Of a stretch of DNA of 64,000 nt, positions 38,110 through 46,979 are shown in pieces. The position numbers and the translations under genes are program-made. Source of the DNA: DASWYT01 sp965246875 (GTDB taxonomy: Bacteria > Pseudomonadota > Alphaproteobacteria > Micavibrionales > SZUA-601); assembly GCA_965246875.1 (NCBI GenBank), contig CBDFFU010000003.1, positions 124,001 to 188,000 on the forward strand, read 5' to 3'. The stretch's first letter is position 1; the number at the start of each line of letters is the position of its first letter. The notes under the pieces were generated by a model. It saw only the letters and a program-made list of their open reading frames with translations. It ran no database searches and was not told the origin of the DNA.

Positions 38110-38325
38110 TTAAGCGTTCAACAAACCATCTGTCTCGATTGCATCATCTGGTGATTCCGGCAACACAGCGGTCGGGTCGGTTTCGACCATGTCGGCCACC
38201 TGTTCATACATCTGCGCGTTTTCTGTCATAGCTTCGGCCATTTCCGGGTTGTCGTTCGCCAGATGATGAAAAAAATCAGCGGCATCACGTAACAAGCGGG
38301 CAGCAAGTTCAGCATGGGTGGTCAT
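38110..38325 (-). CDS. Small acidic helical protein
   Basis: ATG 38325 has AAAGGA eight bases upstream; an upstream start at 38343 has none. The 71-residue product is acidic and helical (AARLLRDAADFFHHLANDNP, EQVADMVETDPTAVLPES). No family is recognised. It is the last of three small minus-strand genes next to mutM. Confidence 0.6.
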   Translation of the reverse strand: MTTHAELAARLLRDAADFFHHLANDNPEMAEAMTENAQMYEQVADMVETDPTAVLPESPDDAIETDGLLNA

Positions 38326-38361
38326 GAAATTCGTCCTTTGCAATGATTATGATGATTATAA

Positions 38362-38670
38362 TTAGCCTGCTGCCGACGACAAGACAGGTGGCAATGACAT
38401 GCCATTGGCTATCGTCATTGATTTTTCTCTAAGGGCCGTCAGGTTTGCCAGATTTTGCTGGTAATGATACTCAACAAGGAGAGGTTTTTCACAGGCCGAC
38501 AAGATCATGGTCAGGTGCTCATATTGTGTGTAGGCAAACGGCGTCGATCCGATATCATCCAAAGCCATTAACCCTCTCTGTTCCAATTCATTACTGTAAG
38601 CCGCCTGGCCAAATCTTTCGAACACCGCTTCGATCAGCTGCAAGCCGATATCCTGATAGTTTGTAGACAA
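38362..38670 (-). CDS. Hypothetical protein, probably the 3' half of a frameshifted gene
   Basis: The frame of 102 codons can only start at TTG 38670, which is almost touching AGAAGG, and no ATG exists near its beginning. It overlaps the upstream gene (38634-38864) by 37 bases. Joined by a single shift near 38670 the two make a smooth protein of about 165 residues (MIDAQKKAC followed by NYQDIGLQLIEAVFERFGQA). It is helical, without known motifs. It may be a real coupled gene, but a broken or mis-sequenced longer gene is at least as likely. Confidence 0.45.
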   Translation of the reverse strand: MSTNYQDIGLQLIEAVFERFGQAAYSNELEQRGLMALDDIGSTPFAYTQYEHLTMILSACEKPLLVEYHYQQNLANLTALREKSMTIANGMSLPPVLSSAAG

Positions 38671-38864
38671 GCCTTCTTCTGTGCATCAATCATGAACTGC
38701 ACACCTGCTAGTGCCACATACGGTGCAAAGTTTGGTTCGAGATTTACAACGGTGTCATCCAGCGCGTTTTTGCATTGCTCCGGTGTCATCGCCATATCTT
38801 CGGCCAGTTCCTGCAAAGTTGGCACAAAATCGTGCCGTGCTTTTTCAATCGAAATGTCATCCAT
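38634..38864 (-). CDS. Small hypothetical protein, probably the 5' half of a frameshifted gene
   Basis: The 76-codon frame starts at ATG 38864 with GGAA about six bases upstream. Its first 65 residues are well-formed and helical (ARHDFVPTLQELAEDMAMTP), but the last ten (QTIRISACS) look like out-of-frame sequence. The following frame overlaps it by 37 bases and continues the same style of protein. No family is recognised. Confidence 0.5.
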   Translation of the reverse strand: MDDISIEKARHDFVPTLQELAEDMAMTPEQCKNALDDTVVNLEPNFAPYVALAGVQFMIDAQKKACLQTIRISACS

Positions 38865-38923
38865 ATCAATTCCAGTGTTTAAATGAATTACATGAGATTA
38901 GGTTGTTTGATAGGGAGGTCAAG

Positions 38924-39547
38924 TTAAAAGTCTGCTGTTGATTGTTGTATTCTTTTCAATTGCTTGTTGTGCCATGACGACAACAGCAGCAATCCAGCCA
39001 CCGCGCCGATTGCCGCGCACAGCATATCGTTTTGGGTATCCCACACATCGCCTTGCGTTCCCAGAAAACTGTCGGCGGCTTCGCCGGTCAAAACCGATGT
39101 CAGCCATTCAATGATTTCGTAAGCGGCACTAATGCCTAAACAGCCAAACACAATAATGGCGAACAGCCATTTGCCGCTACGCAACGGTGACGTGCGCAAC
39201 AGCAATTCACGGATAACCATGGCTGGCACCAGGCCTTGCATCACATGACCAACGCGATCGTAATGATTGCGCGTCCAGTCAAACCACGTTTTACAGTCGT
39301 CGAATAGCGGTACGCGCGCATAGGTGTAATGCCCGCCGACAAACAGAACGATGCAATGCGCGGCGATGAGGCCATAAAGCAATGGTGTCAGCGGAAACTT
39401 TTTATAAGTTGCGATCAACAAAACCATTGCGACGATCGCCGGAACAGACTCCAGCCACCAGGTGAAACGGTCATAGGGATTGATGGTTGACCAGATACCC
39501 ACAAGAGCAACGATTATGGCGCAAAGAAAAGGCCAGCGCGCCAGCAT
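38924..39547 (-). CDS. DUF2238 (YjdF-type) membrane protein
   Basis: The 207-residue product has about six hydrophobic helices and the DUF2238 signatures GGHYTYARVPLFDD, HYDRVGHVMQGLVPA, SAAYEIIEWL and LGTQGDVWDTQNDM. The conserved His, Asp and Glu residues suggest a metal or proton-linked role in the inner membrane, but no function is established to my knowledge. The ATG follows the pntB stop (TGATATG), so it is the last gene of the transhydrogenase operon. Confidence 0.88.
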   Translation of the reverse strand: MLARWPFLCAIIVALVGIWSTINPYDRFTWWLESVPAIVAMVLLIATYKKFPLTPLLYGLIAAHCIVLFVGGHYTYARVPLFDDCKTWFDWTRNHYDRVGHVMQGLVPAMVIRELLLRTSPLRSGKWLFAIIVFGCLGISAAYEIIEWLTSVLTGEAADSFLGTQGDVWDTQNDMLCAAIGAVAGLLLLSSWHNKQLKRIQQSTADF

Positions 39548-39548
39548 A

Positions 39549-40946
39549 TCAATGCATCGACTTGATAATGTTCTCGGTCATCTTTTTCGCATGATCCAGC
39601 AACATCATCGTGTTGGGCTTGTAGAACAGGCTGTTGTCGATGCCGGCATAGCCTGAACCCAAAGACCGTTTGACGAACAAGACTGTTTTCGCTTTGGCGA
39701 CATCCAGAATGGGCATGCCGAAAATCGGCGAGGCTGGATCGTCTTTGGCAGATGGATTAGTGATGTCATTGGCACCCACCACATAGACGACATCACACTG
39801 CGCAAAGTCGCGGTTGATATCTTCCAGTTCCTGCACCTCATCATACGGCACATTGGCTTCGGCCAGCAACACGTTCATATGGCCTGGCATGCGGCCTGCC
39901 ACCGGGTGAATGGCGTAACGCACTTTGACACCCTGACTTTTTAAAATATCGGCCATTTCTTTGACCGCATGTTGCGCTTGCGCTACTGCCATGCCATAGC
40001 CCGGGACGATGATAACGCTTTCGGCATTTTTCATGATGAAGGCGGCGTCTTCAGCGGAACCGATCCGCACGTTTTTATCGCCCATGTCTGCGGCACCCGC
40101 ACCGGCTGCACCCTCGGCACCAAAGCCGCCCAGCAACACCGACAGGAATGACCGGTTCATGTTTTTGCACATGATATAGGACAGAATCGCACCCGACGCG
40201 CCGACCAAGGCACCCGTAATGATCAGCAGCGTGTTTTCCAGTGTAAAGCCAACGCCGGCCGCGGCCCAACCGGAATAGGAATTGAGCATAGAGACGATCA
40301 CCGGCATATCCGCGCCGCCGATCGGCATGATCATCAAGACACCCAAAGCAAACGCCAGGACAACGATGACCCAAAAGAACAAGGCTGATTGCGTGTTGCA
40401 CAACAAGACAATGGCCAGAATAATGCCGATCCCCAACACGGCGTTCAACGCATGCTGACCTTTAAAGGCCAATGGCTTGCCAGCGATCAGGCCCTGTAAT
40501 TTCCCAAAGGCGACGATCGAACCGGTAAAGGTGACCGCCCCGATGGCACATCCCAAAGCCATCTCAATAATGGAATTGATGCGGATGTCACCCACCTCGC
40601 CGATACCAAACAGATCCGGCTGATAAAAGGCAGCCGCCGCCACACACACAGCCGCCAGGCCCACCAGCGAGTGAAACGCCGCCATCAATTGTGGCAAGGC
40701 GGTCATCGCCACTTTACGCGCGATCACGCTGCCGATCACGCCACCAATGGCTATACCCAATAATGGCAAACCATAGGCTTGTACTTGTGGCGCCATTAGT
40801 GTGGCAACAATCGCCAAAGCCATGCCGATCACGCCGCACAACACGCCACGGCGCGAGCTTTCTGGATGCGACAGACCTTTTAAGGCAAAGATAAACAGAA
40901 TGCCGGAAGCAAGATAAGCCAGATGCAAAACGGTAAACAGCGACAT
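39549..40946 (-). CDS. pntB: NAD(P) transhydrogenase subunit beta
   Basis: ATG 40946 is chosen; the frame is open 28 codons further without a ribosome site. The 465-residue product has eight or nine membrane helices and the C-terminal NADP-binding domain III (VIIVPGYGMAVAQAQHAVKE, VAGRMPGHMNVLLAEANVPY, VYVVGANDITNP, KRSLGSGYAGIDN). It couples proton entry to hydride transfer from NADH to NADP+. It works with the two alpha parts encoded upstream in the same operon. Confidence 0.97.
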   Translation of the reverse strand: MSLFTVLHLAYLASGILFIFALKGLSHPESSRRGVLCGVIGMALAIVATLMAPQVQAYGLPLLGIAIGGVIGSVIARKVAMTALPQLMAAFHSLVGLAAVCVAAAAFYQPDLFGIGEVGDIRINSIIEMALGCAIGAVTFTGSIVAFGKLQGLIAGKPLAFKGQHALNAVLGIGIILAIVLLCNTQSALFFWVIVVLAFALGVLMIMPIGGADMPVIVSMLNSYSGWAAAGVGFTLENTLLIITGALVGASGAILSYIMCKNMNRSFLSVLLGGFGAEGAAGAGAADMGDKNVRIGSAEDAAFIMKNAESVIIVPGYGMAVAQAQHAVKEMADILKSQGVKVRYAIHPVAGRMPGHMNVLLAEANVPYDEVQELEDINRDFAQCDVVYVVGANDITNPSAKDDPASPIFGMPILDVAKAKTVLFVKRSLGSGYAGIDNSLFYKPNTMMLLDHAKKMTENIIKSMH

Positions 40947-40962
40947 GAAGAGTAATCCAATT

Positions 40963-41172
40963 CTATTCAATAATGTGATGGCTGATGATGCCAACATATA
41001 ACGACCCGATAACAATGACGGCCAGCCCATAAACCGCCAGGCGCATCATCGCCCGGCGAATTTGTTTTTCGCCAATCAGCTGCACGTCTTGCTGAGTCGA
41101 TACAACTGGTTTAGGCGACGGCAAAACAAAGTCGATCACAAAACCCAACAGAAGGTCTGCCCAAAACGGCAT
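40963..41172 (-). CDS. Small membrane protein inside the transhydrogenase operon
   Basis: The 69-residue product has a hydrophobic start (FWADLLLGFVIDFVLP) and a C-terminal helix (MRLAVYGLAVIVIGSLYVGI) around a short polar loop. Its ATG begins one base after the pntAb stop and its stop is 16 bases before pntB, so it is clearly co-translated with the transhydrogenase. No family is recognised; an assembly or stabilising role for the membrane domain is only a guess. Confidence 0.7.
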   Translation of the reverse strand: MPFWADLLLGFVIDFVLPSPKPVVSTQQDVQLIGEKQIRRAMMRLAVYGLAVIVIGSLYVGIISHHIIE

Positions 41173-41173
41173 C

Positions 41174-41467
41174 TTATTTCTTTTTCGTTCTGAACATTGA
41201 CAACATGCGATGCGTCACGACAAAACCACCGAAAATATTGATCGACGCCAGCACGATGGCAACAAAGCCCAGAATTTTTGATGTACTCATGATCAGCGGG
41301 CCAGCCGCCAGCAACGCACCGACAATGATGACCGACGAAATCGCGTTCGTGATGCCCATCAACGGCGCATGCAACGCCGGAGTCACGCTCCAGATAACAT
41401 GATAACCAACGAACGCTGCCAAAATGAGAATGGTCAGCCCTTCCAGAAAGAAACTTGTTTCAGCCAT
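41174..41467 (-). CDS. pntAB: NAD(P) transhydrogenase subunit alpha, membrane part
   Basis: Of two adjacent ATG codons the second (41467) has AGGAG seven bases upstream. The 97-residue product has three hydrophobic helices with VIWSVTPALHAPLMGITNAI and ASINIFGGFVVTHRMLSMF, which is domain IIa of the alpha subunit. In this three-subunit arrangement it is a separate protein from the NAD-binding part encoded at 42415-43620. An unrelated phosphoesterase gene lies between the two. Confidence 0.95.
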   Translation of the reverse strand: MAETSFFLEGLTILILAAFVGYHVIWSVTPALHAPLMGITNAISSVIIVGALLAAGPLIMSTSKILGFVAIVLASINIFGGFVVTHRMLSMFRTKKK

Positions 41468-41519
41468 CATCTGTCTCCTGTGTTAACTGTTCTGTATCCT
41501 AGCGGCGTTTGGTTTTTTC

Positions 41520-42410
41520 TCAAGCGTTTGCATGACGCAATGTCAGGCGCACCACTTCGTTTGGTGTGTTTTTAAGCGGCAGGATGCTGGTGCCGACACC
41601 GCTGCTGACAATCATCTGCCGCCCGGTCTCTTGAATGTGACCGTAAGACCAGGCCATGGGCGCACTCGGTGTGGCTCTGGCCACCGGCCCAATAAACGGC
41701 AATTTAATTTGGCCGCCATGGGTATGGCCCGACAGTTGAACAACCGGCTTGTCATCAATTCCAGCAAAGGTGATGGGGTCGTGTGACAATACAATCCGGG
41801 GCAAGTCATCCTGAATGGCCTGCACAGCTTTTTGATAATCCGGCTGGCGCGTGGTGTAATCGGCCAGTCCGACCAGCCAGAAATCCCAGCCGTTTTTGTG
41901 AATGCGAAATGACTCATTTTCAAGGACGGAAATATGTTGTGCCTGTAACGCTTTCGTCATGCCCGGCCCATCGGTATGCCAATCGTGATTGCCCAACACC
42001 GCATGCACGCCCAGAGGCGCTGTCAGCTGGCCGATAATCTCGGCAATGGGTTGCGGTGGCACATAGCTCATCGCGAATTTGCGCTGCAGCCGCGTTTGAA
42101 AATCACCGCCTAATAAAATAATGTCCGTCCGCATGGCATTTACTTGCGTCACAATATGCTGCAACACAGTCAGATCGACAGACGAACAGCCCACATGCAA
42201 ATCGGTCAAAAAGGCAATCGTCAAAGGCGGCTGATTGTTTGGCCATTTCGCGGTTGCCAGATCATAAGACGTGATACGCAACGGTTTATGCAAGGGTGTT
42301 TGATAGAGTGATGCCAGCCAACCGGCACCGCCAAGACCACACAGTCCAACAAGCCCGGTGAGGCTGAAAAATTGCCGGCGTGTCACGGCAACAGTCGCAG
42401 GTATCTCCAT
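41520..42410 (-). CDS. Metallophosphoesterase with Tat-like signal
   Basis: ATG 42410 begins two bases after the pntAa stop. The 296-residue product has a twin-arginine motif (VTRRQFFSLTG), a hydrophobic stretch, and then the calcineurin-like metal sites: FLTDLHVG, LGGDFQT, LGNHDWH, LSHDP and GHTHGGQ. It is probably exported and acts on a phosphoester such as a lipid or UDP-linked substrate (YkuE-like proteins are the closest type I know). Its position inside the transhydrogenase operon is unusual. Confidence 0.88.
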   Translation of the reverse strand: MEIPATVAVTRRQFFSLTGLVGLCGLGGAGWLASLYQTPLHKPLRITSYDLATAKWPNNQPPLTIAFLTDLHVGCSSVDLTVLQHIVTQVNAMRTDIILLGGDFQTRLQRKFAMSYVPPQPIAEIIGQLTAPLGVHAVLGNHDWHTDGPGMTKALQAQHISVLENESFRIHKNGWDFWLVGLADYTTRQPDYQKAVQAIQDDLPRIVLSHDPITFAGIDDKPVVQLSGHTHGGQIKLPFIGPVARATPSAPMAWSYGHIQETGRQMIVSSGVGTSILPLKNTPNEVVRLTLRHANA

Positions 42411-42414
42411 CAGA

Positions 42415-43620
42415 TTAAACGGCTTGTGTCGTCTGTGTCGGTGTTGTGGGGTAACCCACACCCGGATAACCCACCCCCGGATGGCCGGCCCCACCAAATT
42501 GCGGATGGACGATTTTACCGTCAAAGGTCAATGCCACGCCGCGTACAATTTCATCATCCCAATTCAGCGCCAACACCGGCCCACGCGGATCCGTAATCAA
42601 CGCCAGGAAATTCTGCAGGTTTTTCGCGTATAACTGTGAGGCATCCGCGCCGATCCGCGCCGCCAGATTGCTGTAACCGACAATGGTCACACCATGCTGC
42701 ACAGTGACCTGATCTTTCACCGATCCCGGATAATTGCCGCCGTTGCTGACCGCCATATCCACAATCACGCTGCCCGGTTTCATGGATTGCACCATCTCTT
42801 CGGTGACCAGAACTGGCGCCGGACGTCCGGGGATCAAGGCCGTTGTAATGACGACGTCCTGTTTCTGGATATGCTCGGCCACGAACGCCGCTTGTTTTTG
42901 TTTGTAGGCGTCAGACATTTCCTTGGCGTACCCGCCGCCCGTTTCAGCATGTTGCAATTCATCGTCTTCAACCATCACAAAACTGGCACCCAGCGATTCC
43001 ACCTGTTCTTTGGCCGCCATGCGCACGTCGGTCGCAGACACAATCGCACCGAGACGTTTCGCCGTAGCAATCGCCTGCAAACCGCCAACACCGGCCCCCA
43101 TGACAAAGACGCGTGCCGGTGCAATAGATCCCGCCGCTGTCATCAACATCGGGAAGGCTTTTTGGTAATGATAAGACGCTTCGAGGACAGCGCGATAACC
43201 GGCCAGGTTTGCCTGGGATGACAAGACATCCATACTTTGCGCGCGGGAAATGCGCGGCACCAATTCCATGGCGCACAATGTGACATTTTGCGCCGCGGCG
43301 ACATCCAGCAACACACGCTGGCGGTGCGGGTCCATCAGGCCCAGCACGACACAACCGGCTGGCAGTTGTTGCAATTGTTCGACCGTTGGCGATTGGACAG
43401 TCAACAGCAGGTCGGCTTCGCGCAAGGCGGCCATGCCATCGGGCACAATTACGGCACCGGCGTCTTTATAATGTGAGTCTGGAAAACCAGCAGCGGCACC
43501 GGCCTGTGCTTCCACAACCACCTGATAACCGGCGGCCGTATAACGTTTCGCCAGGTCCGGCGTGACCGCCACGCGGGTTTCATGAGCAACAGTTTCGCGC
43601 AACACGACCAGACGCAACAT
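42415..43620 (-). CDS. pntAA: NAD(P) transhydrogenase subunit alpha, NAD-binding part
   Basis: The 401-residue product has the alanine-dehydrogenase-like fold of domain I: RETVAHETRVAVTPD at the start, the Rossmann segment VFVMGAGVGGLQAIATAKRL, and VIVDMAVSNGGNYPGSV. It ends in a repetitive Gly/Pro/Thr tail (GHPGVGYPGVGYPTTPTQTT). It binds NADH and passes hydride to NADP+ on PntB. It is the first gene of the operon. Confidence 0.96.
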   Translation of the reverse strand: MLRLVVLRETVAHETRVAVTPDLAKRYTAAGYQVVVEAQAGAAAGFPDSHYKDAGAVIVPDGMAALREADLLLTVQSPTVEQLQQLPAGCVVLGLMDPHRQRVLLDVAAAQNVTLCAMELVPRISRAQSMDVLSSQANLAGYRAVLEASYHYQKAFPMLMTAAGSIAPARVFVMGAGVGGLQAIATAKRLGAIVSATDVRMAAKEQVESLGASFVMVEDDELQHAETGGGYAKEMSDAYKQKQAAFVAEHIQKQDVVITTALIPGRPAPVLVTEEMVQSMKPGSVIVDMAVSNGGNYPGSVKDQVTVQHGVTIVGYSNLAARIGADASQLYAKNLQNFLALITDPRGPVLALNWDDEIVRGVALTFDGKIVHPQFGGAGHPGVGYPGVGYPTTPTQTTQAV

Positions 43621-43712
43621 GCCATTATCCTCAACAAGCGATCAGCCAGAAAGCGGTTAATCTACCCCTTTGGCGTAGCATGAGCCTGTGAATCGGGCAA
43701 GTGGGAGATGTC

Positions 43713-43913
43713 TTAGGACATATGCAAAGCTTGATCGGGTGACGCACCCTCTGATCCAGCATGAACACCAAAATTTTCAGTAAAACCAATCGATGCTGAT
43801 ACATCTTTATAATGAAAAGAACCATCCGATCGCATGACCAATACACGATTGCCCATATAGTGTGATGGCAACGGGTTGGTTTGGCGGAATTTTAAGGCAG
43901 TCGGTTCTGACAT
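43713..43913 (-). CDS. Small hypothetical protein
   Basis: The 66-residue frame (MSEPTALKFRQTNPLPSHYM) is polar and lacks membrane segments or known motifs. There is no clear ribosome site before the ATG. It lies between the pnt operon and another small gene on the same strand. Coding status is uncertain. Confidence 0.4.
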   Translation of the reverse strand: MSEPTALKFRQTNPLPSHYMGNRVLVMRSDGSFHYKDVSASIGFTENFGVHAGSEGASPDQALHMS

Positions 43914-43955
43914 ATTGATAATATACCATAATCAAACAAAGACAGCAAGGGGAAT

Positions 43956-44213
43956 TTAGAATTTGTATTTTGGATCAATGTCTAGAAGCGGCTGATAAGT
44001 ATGGAATGCTCTGTTAACAAAGGTTTCCTGTTTGTCAGGATTGTGGCAGGCATGCCTTTCACGACCAAACTCGATAATCTGTTCATTAAGCTGCAACAGA
44101 TAAGCGTGGTCTGGTTCCTTTTGGCACAATTCCTGAGTATACAAAGCGGCTTTTGCTGCAATCATTTGACTTATAATGCGCGTTGCAGCTTTGATATCTG
44201 ATGGCTGGACCAT
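43956..44213 (-). CDS. Small helical hypothetical protein
   Basis: AGAGGA lies about eight bases before ATG 44213. The 85-residue product is helical with two cysteines and a basic/aromatic tail (RAFHTYQPLLDIDPKYKF). No family is recognised. It follows the methyltransferase gene on its strand by 64 bases, reading in the same direction. Confidence 0.5.
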   Translation of the reverse strand: MVQPSDIKAATRIISQMIAAKAALYTQELCQKEPDHAYLLQLNEQIIEFGRERHACHNPDKQETFVNRAFHTYQPLLDIDPKYKF

Positions 44214-44277
44214 GGTTGTATCCTCTTGACATAGACTGACATATTAACCTCCAGTTCAGCCATAAACAAGTTTATAA

Positions 44278-45120
44278 TCACCGCTTCAAGGCCGTACCCA
44301 GTTGCACCGTTGCCGACCCGCGCGCCTTGGGTTGCGGCTGTGACGGGTGCGGTGCCCAGCCCAGCAGGTAAATGACGTCGAGCGTAACAATCAGCCGCCC
44401 ACGGGCATCGCTATAACGTTCATGATATAGCCGCTCCACCCGCTGCCAAAAACGTTTGCCGACCGGCTGCATGCGGCGCCGGCGCAAGACATTGCTTTGC
44501 CCCAGGCCGCGCAGATCGGCCAGCAGGGTTTTGAGATCCGTATAGGTCACTATCACCCGGTCGACATCGGCAACGGGTAAAGCAAAGCCAGTCGTTTGCA
44601 GCAAGCCTGCCATATCCTGCACAGCCAGCATGGGATGCACGCGCGGGCTGACCCCGCCATACATCTCCTGCTCGGCTTCGGCCAAAACGTCACGCAATTC
44701 TTGCAAACTATCGCCGCCCAGCACACAGCCCACAAACACACCATCTGGCTGCAACGCAAAGAAATATTGTTGCAGCATGACGGCTGGATCATTCAAATTG
44801 TGCAACACCAGCTGACTGAGCACGGCGTCATAACTGTGCGGCGTTACGGGTAACATGTCGTTTGCCACGTCAATTTTTGTCATGTCAATTGGCGTATAAG
44901 TGTCAACCGTTGCAATCTGTTTGGCTGATCGCAACGCCGTATCCACAACGCACGGCTGCCAGCCAATCTCTAAAACCGTTGCGAAATCGCGTTTGATATC
45001 CAGCAACCGGTCACGCAAGACACTGGCCGTTTGCTGATGGATAAAATCATGCTGTGACCAATGGGGCAGCGCGCGCGTGACACGCCGGTGCAACACATCG
45101 CGGTCAAACAAGCTGGACAT
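44278..45120 (-). CDS. NDUFAF5-like SAM-dependent methyltransferase
   Basis: ATG 45120 gives the family start MSSLFDRDVLHRRVTRALPH; the frame is open five codons further. The 280-residue product has a modified SAM site (ATVLEIGWQP), LSQLVLHNLNDP, the conserved GGDSLQELRDVLAEAEQEMY, GGVSPRVHP and a C-terminal YLLGWAPHPSQPQP. The family includes the complex I assembly factor NDUFAF5, a hydroxylase/methyltransferase-like protein. It overlaps the 3' end of the CobT-like gene by 17 bases, so the genes are coupled. Confidence 0.88.
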   Translation of the reverse strand: MSSLFDRDVLHRRVTRALPHWSQHDFIHQQTASVLRDRLLDIKRDFATVLEIGWQPCVVDTALRSAKQIATVDTYTPIDMTKIDVANDMLPVTPHSYDAVLSQLVLHNLNDPAVMLQQYFFALQPDGVFVGCVLGGDSLQELRDVLAEAEQEMYGGVSPRVHPMLAVQDMAGLLQTTGFALPVADVDRVIVTYTDLKTLLADLRGLGQSNVLRRRRMQPVGKRFWQRVERLYHERYSDARGRLIVTLDVIYLLGWAPHPSQPQPKARGSATVQLGTALKR

Positions 45121-45931
45121 GCTGAATGGGCCCATTGCGTTTTAAAGAGGCCGGTAAAAACGACATCACAAATTGCAGTTGCTGCAATTGCTGCAGGGCG
45201 GCAAACACCGGTGGCAGGCTGCGCGCAAAATCCGTTGCATCGACCATCAGGCTGTGTTCAGCAGCCTGATCCGATAATTGCGCCAAAACACGCATCACAG
45301 CAGAACCGAACGCACCGGCAAATAAGACAGGCTGACCCGCCAGACGCGCTGCCAAGGCTGCACCCAAACTGGCAAAGAAATCCAGACCCATGTGGGACAC
45401 AAGGGATTGCAAAACATCATCCGTTGTTTTTCCCGCTAAAATCTTCAATGTCTGAGCGGCCTGTTCAGACCCTTCGCTTAAACTCGCGATCACAATCACG
45501 TTGCCTTTTTCTTCGATCGCCAGCATGCCATAGGTCATAGCCTGTGCCGCTTGCGCCGGGGTACGCGCCGCATGATCAAGATCCATCTCATACACGCGCA
45601 GATCGACATTCAACGTCGCGGCAATGGTTTTAACCGGATGGCTGTTGGCTTGCAGTGCTGCAATTGTATTTTTCGTTTTCGCCGCAGCATCAACCGGTGC
45701 CGCGTAATGGCTGGCAAACAGAATCACGCGTGGATGCGTCAATGACGGCCCGTGTTTTTGCCAACGCTGCAAATGTTGCAGGGTTGGCAACAGCGGGCCA
45801 GGCTGCACATGAGCGGCTTGTAACGGTGTCAGAAAGAGATCCGCGTTCGGCACAGCGGGTGCCGGTGGCAAATGATCCAGCAATGGCGTGATATCGGCAA
45901 AGGCAGACGGGGTGTTGGCGTGTTTGAGCAT
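45104..45931 (-). CDS. CobT-like protein (divergent)
   Basis: The 275-residue product resembles nicotinate-nucleotide:dimethylbenzimidazole phosphoribosyltransferase in order of elements: RVILFASHYAAPVDAAA where CobT has its A/SDHG segment, DLRVYEMDLDHAARTP, and LGAALAARLAGQPVLFAGAF followed by a large helical end. The catalytic Gly/Asn/Thr-rich loop is not recognisable (VIVIASLSEGSEQAAQTL in its place) and the C-terminal LGEGTGA block is missing, so lower-ligand activation is doubtful. The next upstream gene is CbiB-like, which strengthens a corrinoid link. Confidence 0.55.
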   Translation of the reverse strand: MLKHANTPSAFADITPLLDHLPPAPAVPNADLFLTPLQAAHVQPGPLLPTLQHLQRWQKHGPSLTHPRVILFASHYAAPVDAAAKTKNTIAALQANSHPVKTIAATLNVDLRVYEMDLDHAARTPAQAAQAMTYGMLAIEEKGNVIVIASLSEGSEQAAQTLKILAGKTTDDVLQSLVSHMGLDFFASLGAALAARLAGQPVLFAGAFGSAVMRVLAQLSDQAAEHSLMVDATDFARSLPPVFAALQQLQQLQFVMSFLPASLKRNGPIQHVQLV

Positions 45932-45980
45932 GCCTTTAAACTAAACAAAACAACGGCTGGCAACAAGGGCAGCTGGACGA

Positions 45981-46979
45981 CTACATCGATAGCAACAGCG
46001 CTGCAAACAGGATCAAAATCGTCAACATAATGGTGACGACATGCAGCCAAACCATGCGCTGCAAGGCACCCTTGCCGATTTGTGCGGTTGCGTTCTTGTC
46101 ACCCAGCCATGGCGCGCCGCGTGTCAAGGGGAACGCAATGCCAAACGCGCCGCTGACGACAGCCACCGGCCATGACATGCTTTGATCAGGATAGAGATGC
46201 CCCTGTGTGATCATAATGCGCGCCGCCGACCAGCTTTTGGCCCTAGGCGTGAATAATGTTGCAACCAGCATGATCAAGGCGATCAAGCGGCCGGGCAGAT
46301 AAAACAGCAATTGGGCGACCGCGTTGGCTGGACGGTAAAACAGCCGTTGCGTGGCATCCAGGCCTGGCGGTGCTTTCATGGCATAGCCGATCACCCCGAT
46401 CATCGCGCCATATAATGAAGGCTGACCAAAGGCCGCGGCCAGCACGGTGTAAAACAACGGGGCCGCCAGGCCACCAACCAGTGTGTCGCACATGGCCAGC
46501 ATCGTCACGCGATACAAGGTTGCGGCATCAGCTTTATCCGGCAACGCCTGATTAATCTGTCGACGCGCGGCCAAAATAGCGACCGAATTTGTGGTTGGTG
46601 TTGGCAAAACCAGCACGTCACGCGCAAACGTCCACGCCACTGACCAGCCCCAAATGGAAAACCATACGCCGTAAACAATATAAGGATTGAACCGTGCCAC
46701 CCGCGCCAGGCCCAGCGCCAGCAAAATACCGACAACCACCATCACCAGCACCGCCAGCGCCCCGCGCTTTTGCAGCTCCCGCGAATTGCGGTTGGTGCGC
46801 GCCAGTTTTTGCTGTAGCCATTTCCAGATCGTAAACGGGATGCCCAACAAAGGTTGCAAGTAATCCCGCAACCCCGGCACCATCAACCGCGTCCCAATAT
46901 CCGCCAGCAATGCGAAGATAATCAACGATAAAGGGGCAAGGAGACGGGAGAGGTCGATGGCGAAAGATAGAGATGGCAT
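45981..46979 (-). CDS. CbiB/CobD-like integral membrane protein
   Basis: The 332-residue product is a multi-helix membrane protein. The segment from 150 to 300 follows the CbiB pattern: CDTLVGGLAAPLFYTVLAAA, GYAMKAPPGLDATQRLFYRP, AVAQLLFYLPGRLIALIML and DQSMSWPVAVVSGAFGIAFP, ending PWLGDKNATAQIG. CbiB attaches aminopropanol phosphate to cobyric acid. The match is remote and no other corrinoid gene is nearby, so its role may have diverged. AACAGG precedes the ATG by eight bases; the CobT-like gene follows after 49 bases. Confidence 0.6.
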   Translation of the reverse strand: MPSLSFAIDLSRLLAPLSLIIFALLADIGTRLMVPGLRDYLQPLLGIPFTIWKWLQQKLARTNRNSRELQKRGALAVLVMVVVGILLALGLARVARFNPYIVYGVWFSIWGWSVAWTFARDVLVLPTPTTNSVAILAARRQINQALPDKADAATLYRVTMLAMCDTLVGGLAAPLFYTVLAAAFGQPSLYGAMIGVIGYAMKAPPGLDATQRLFYRPANAVAQLLFYLPGRLIALIMLVATLFTPRAKSWSAARIMITQGHLYPDQSMSWPVAVVSGAFGIAFPLTRGAPWLGDKNATAQIGKGALQRMVWLHVVTIMLTILILFAALLLSM

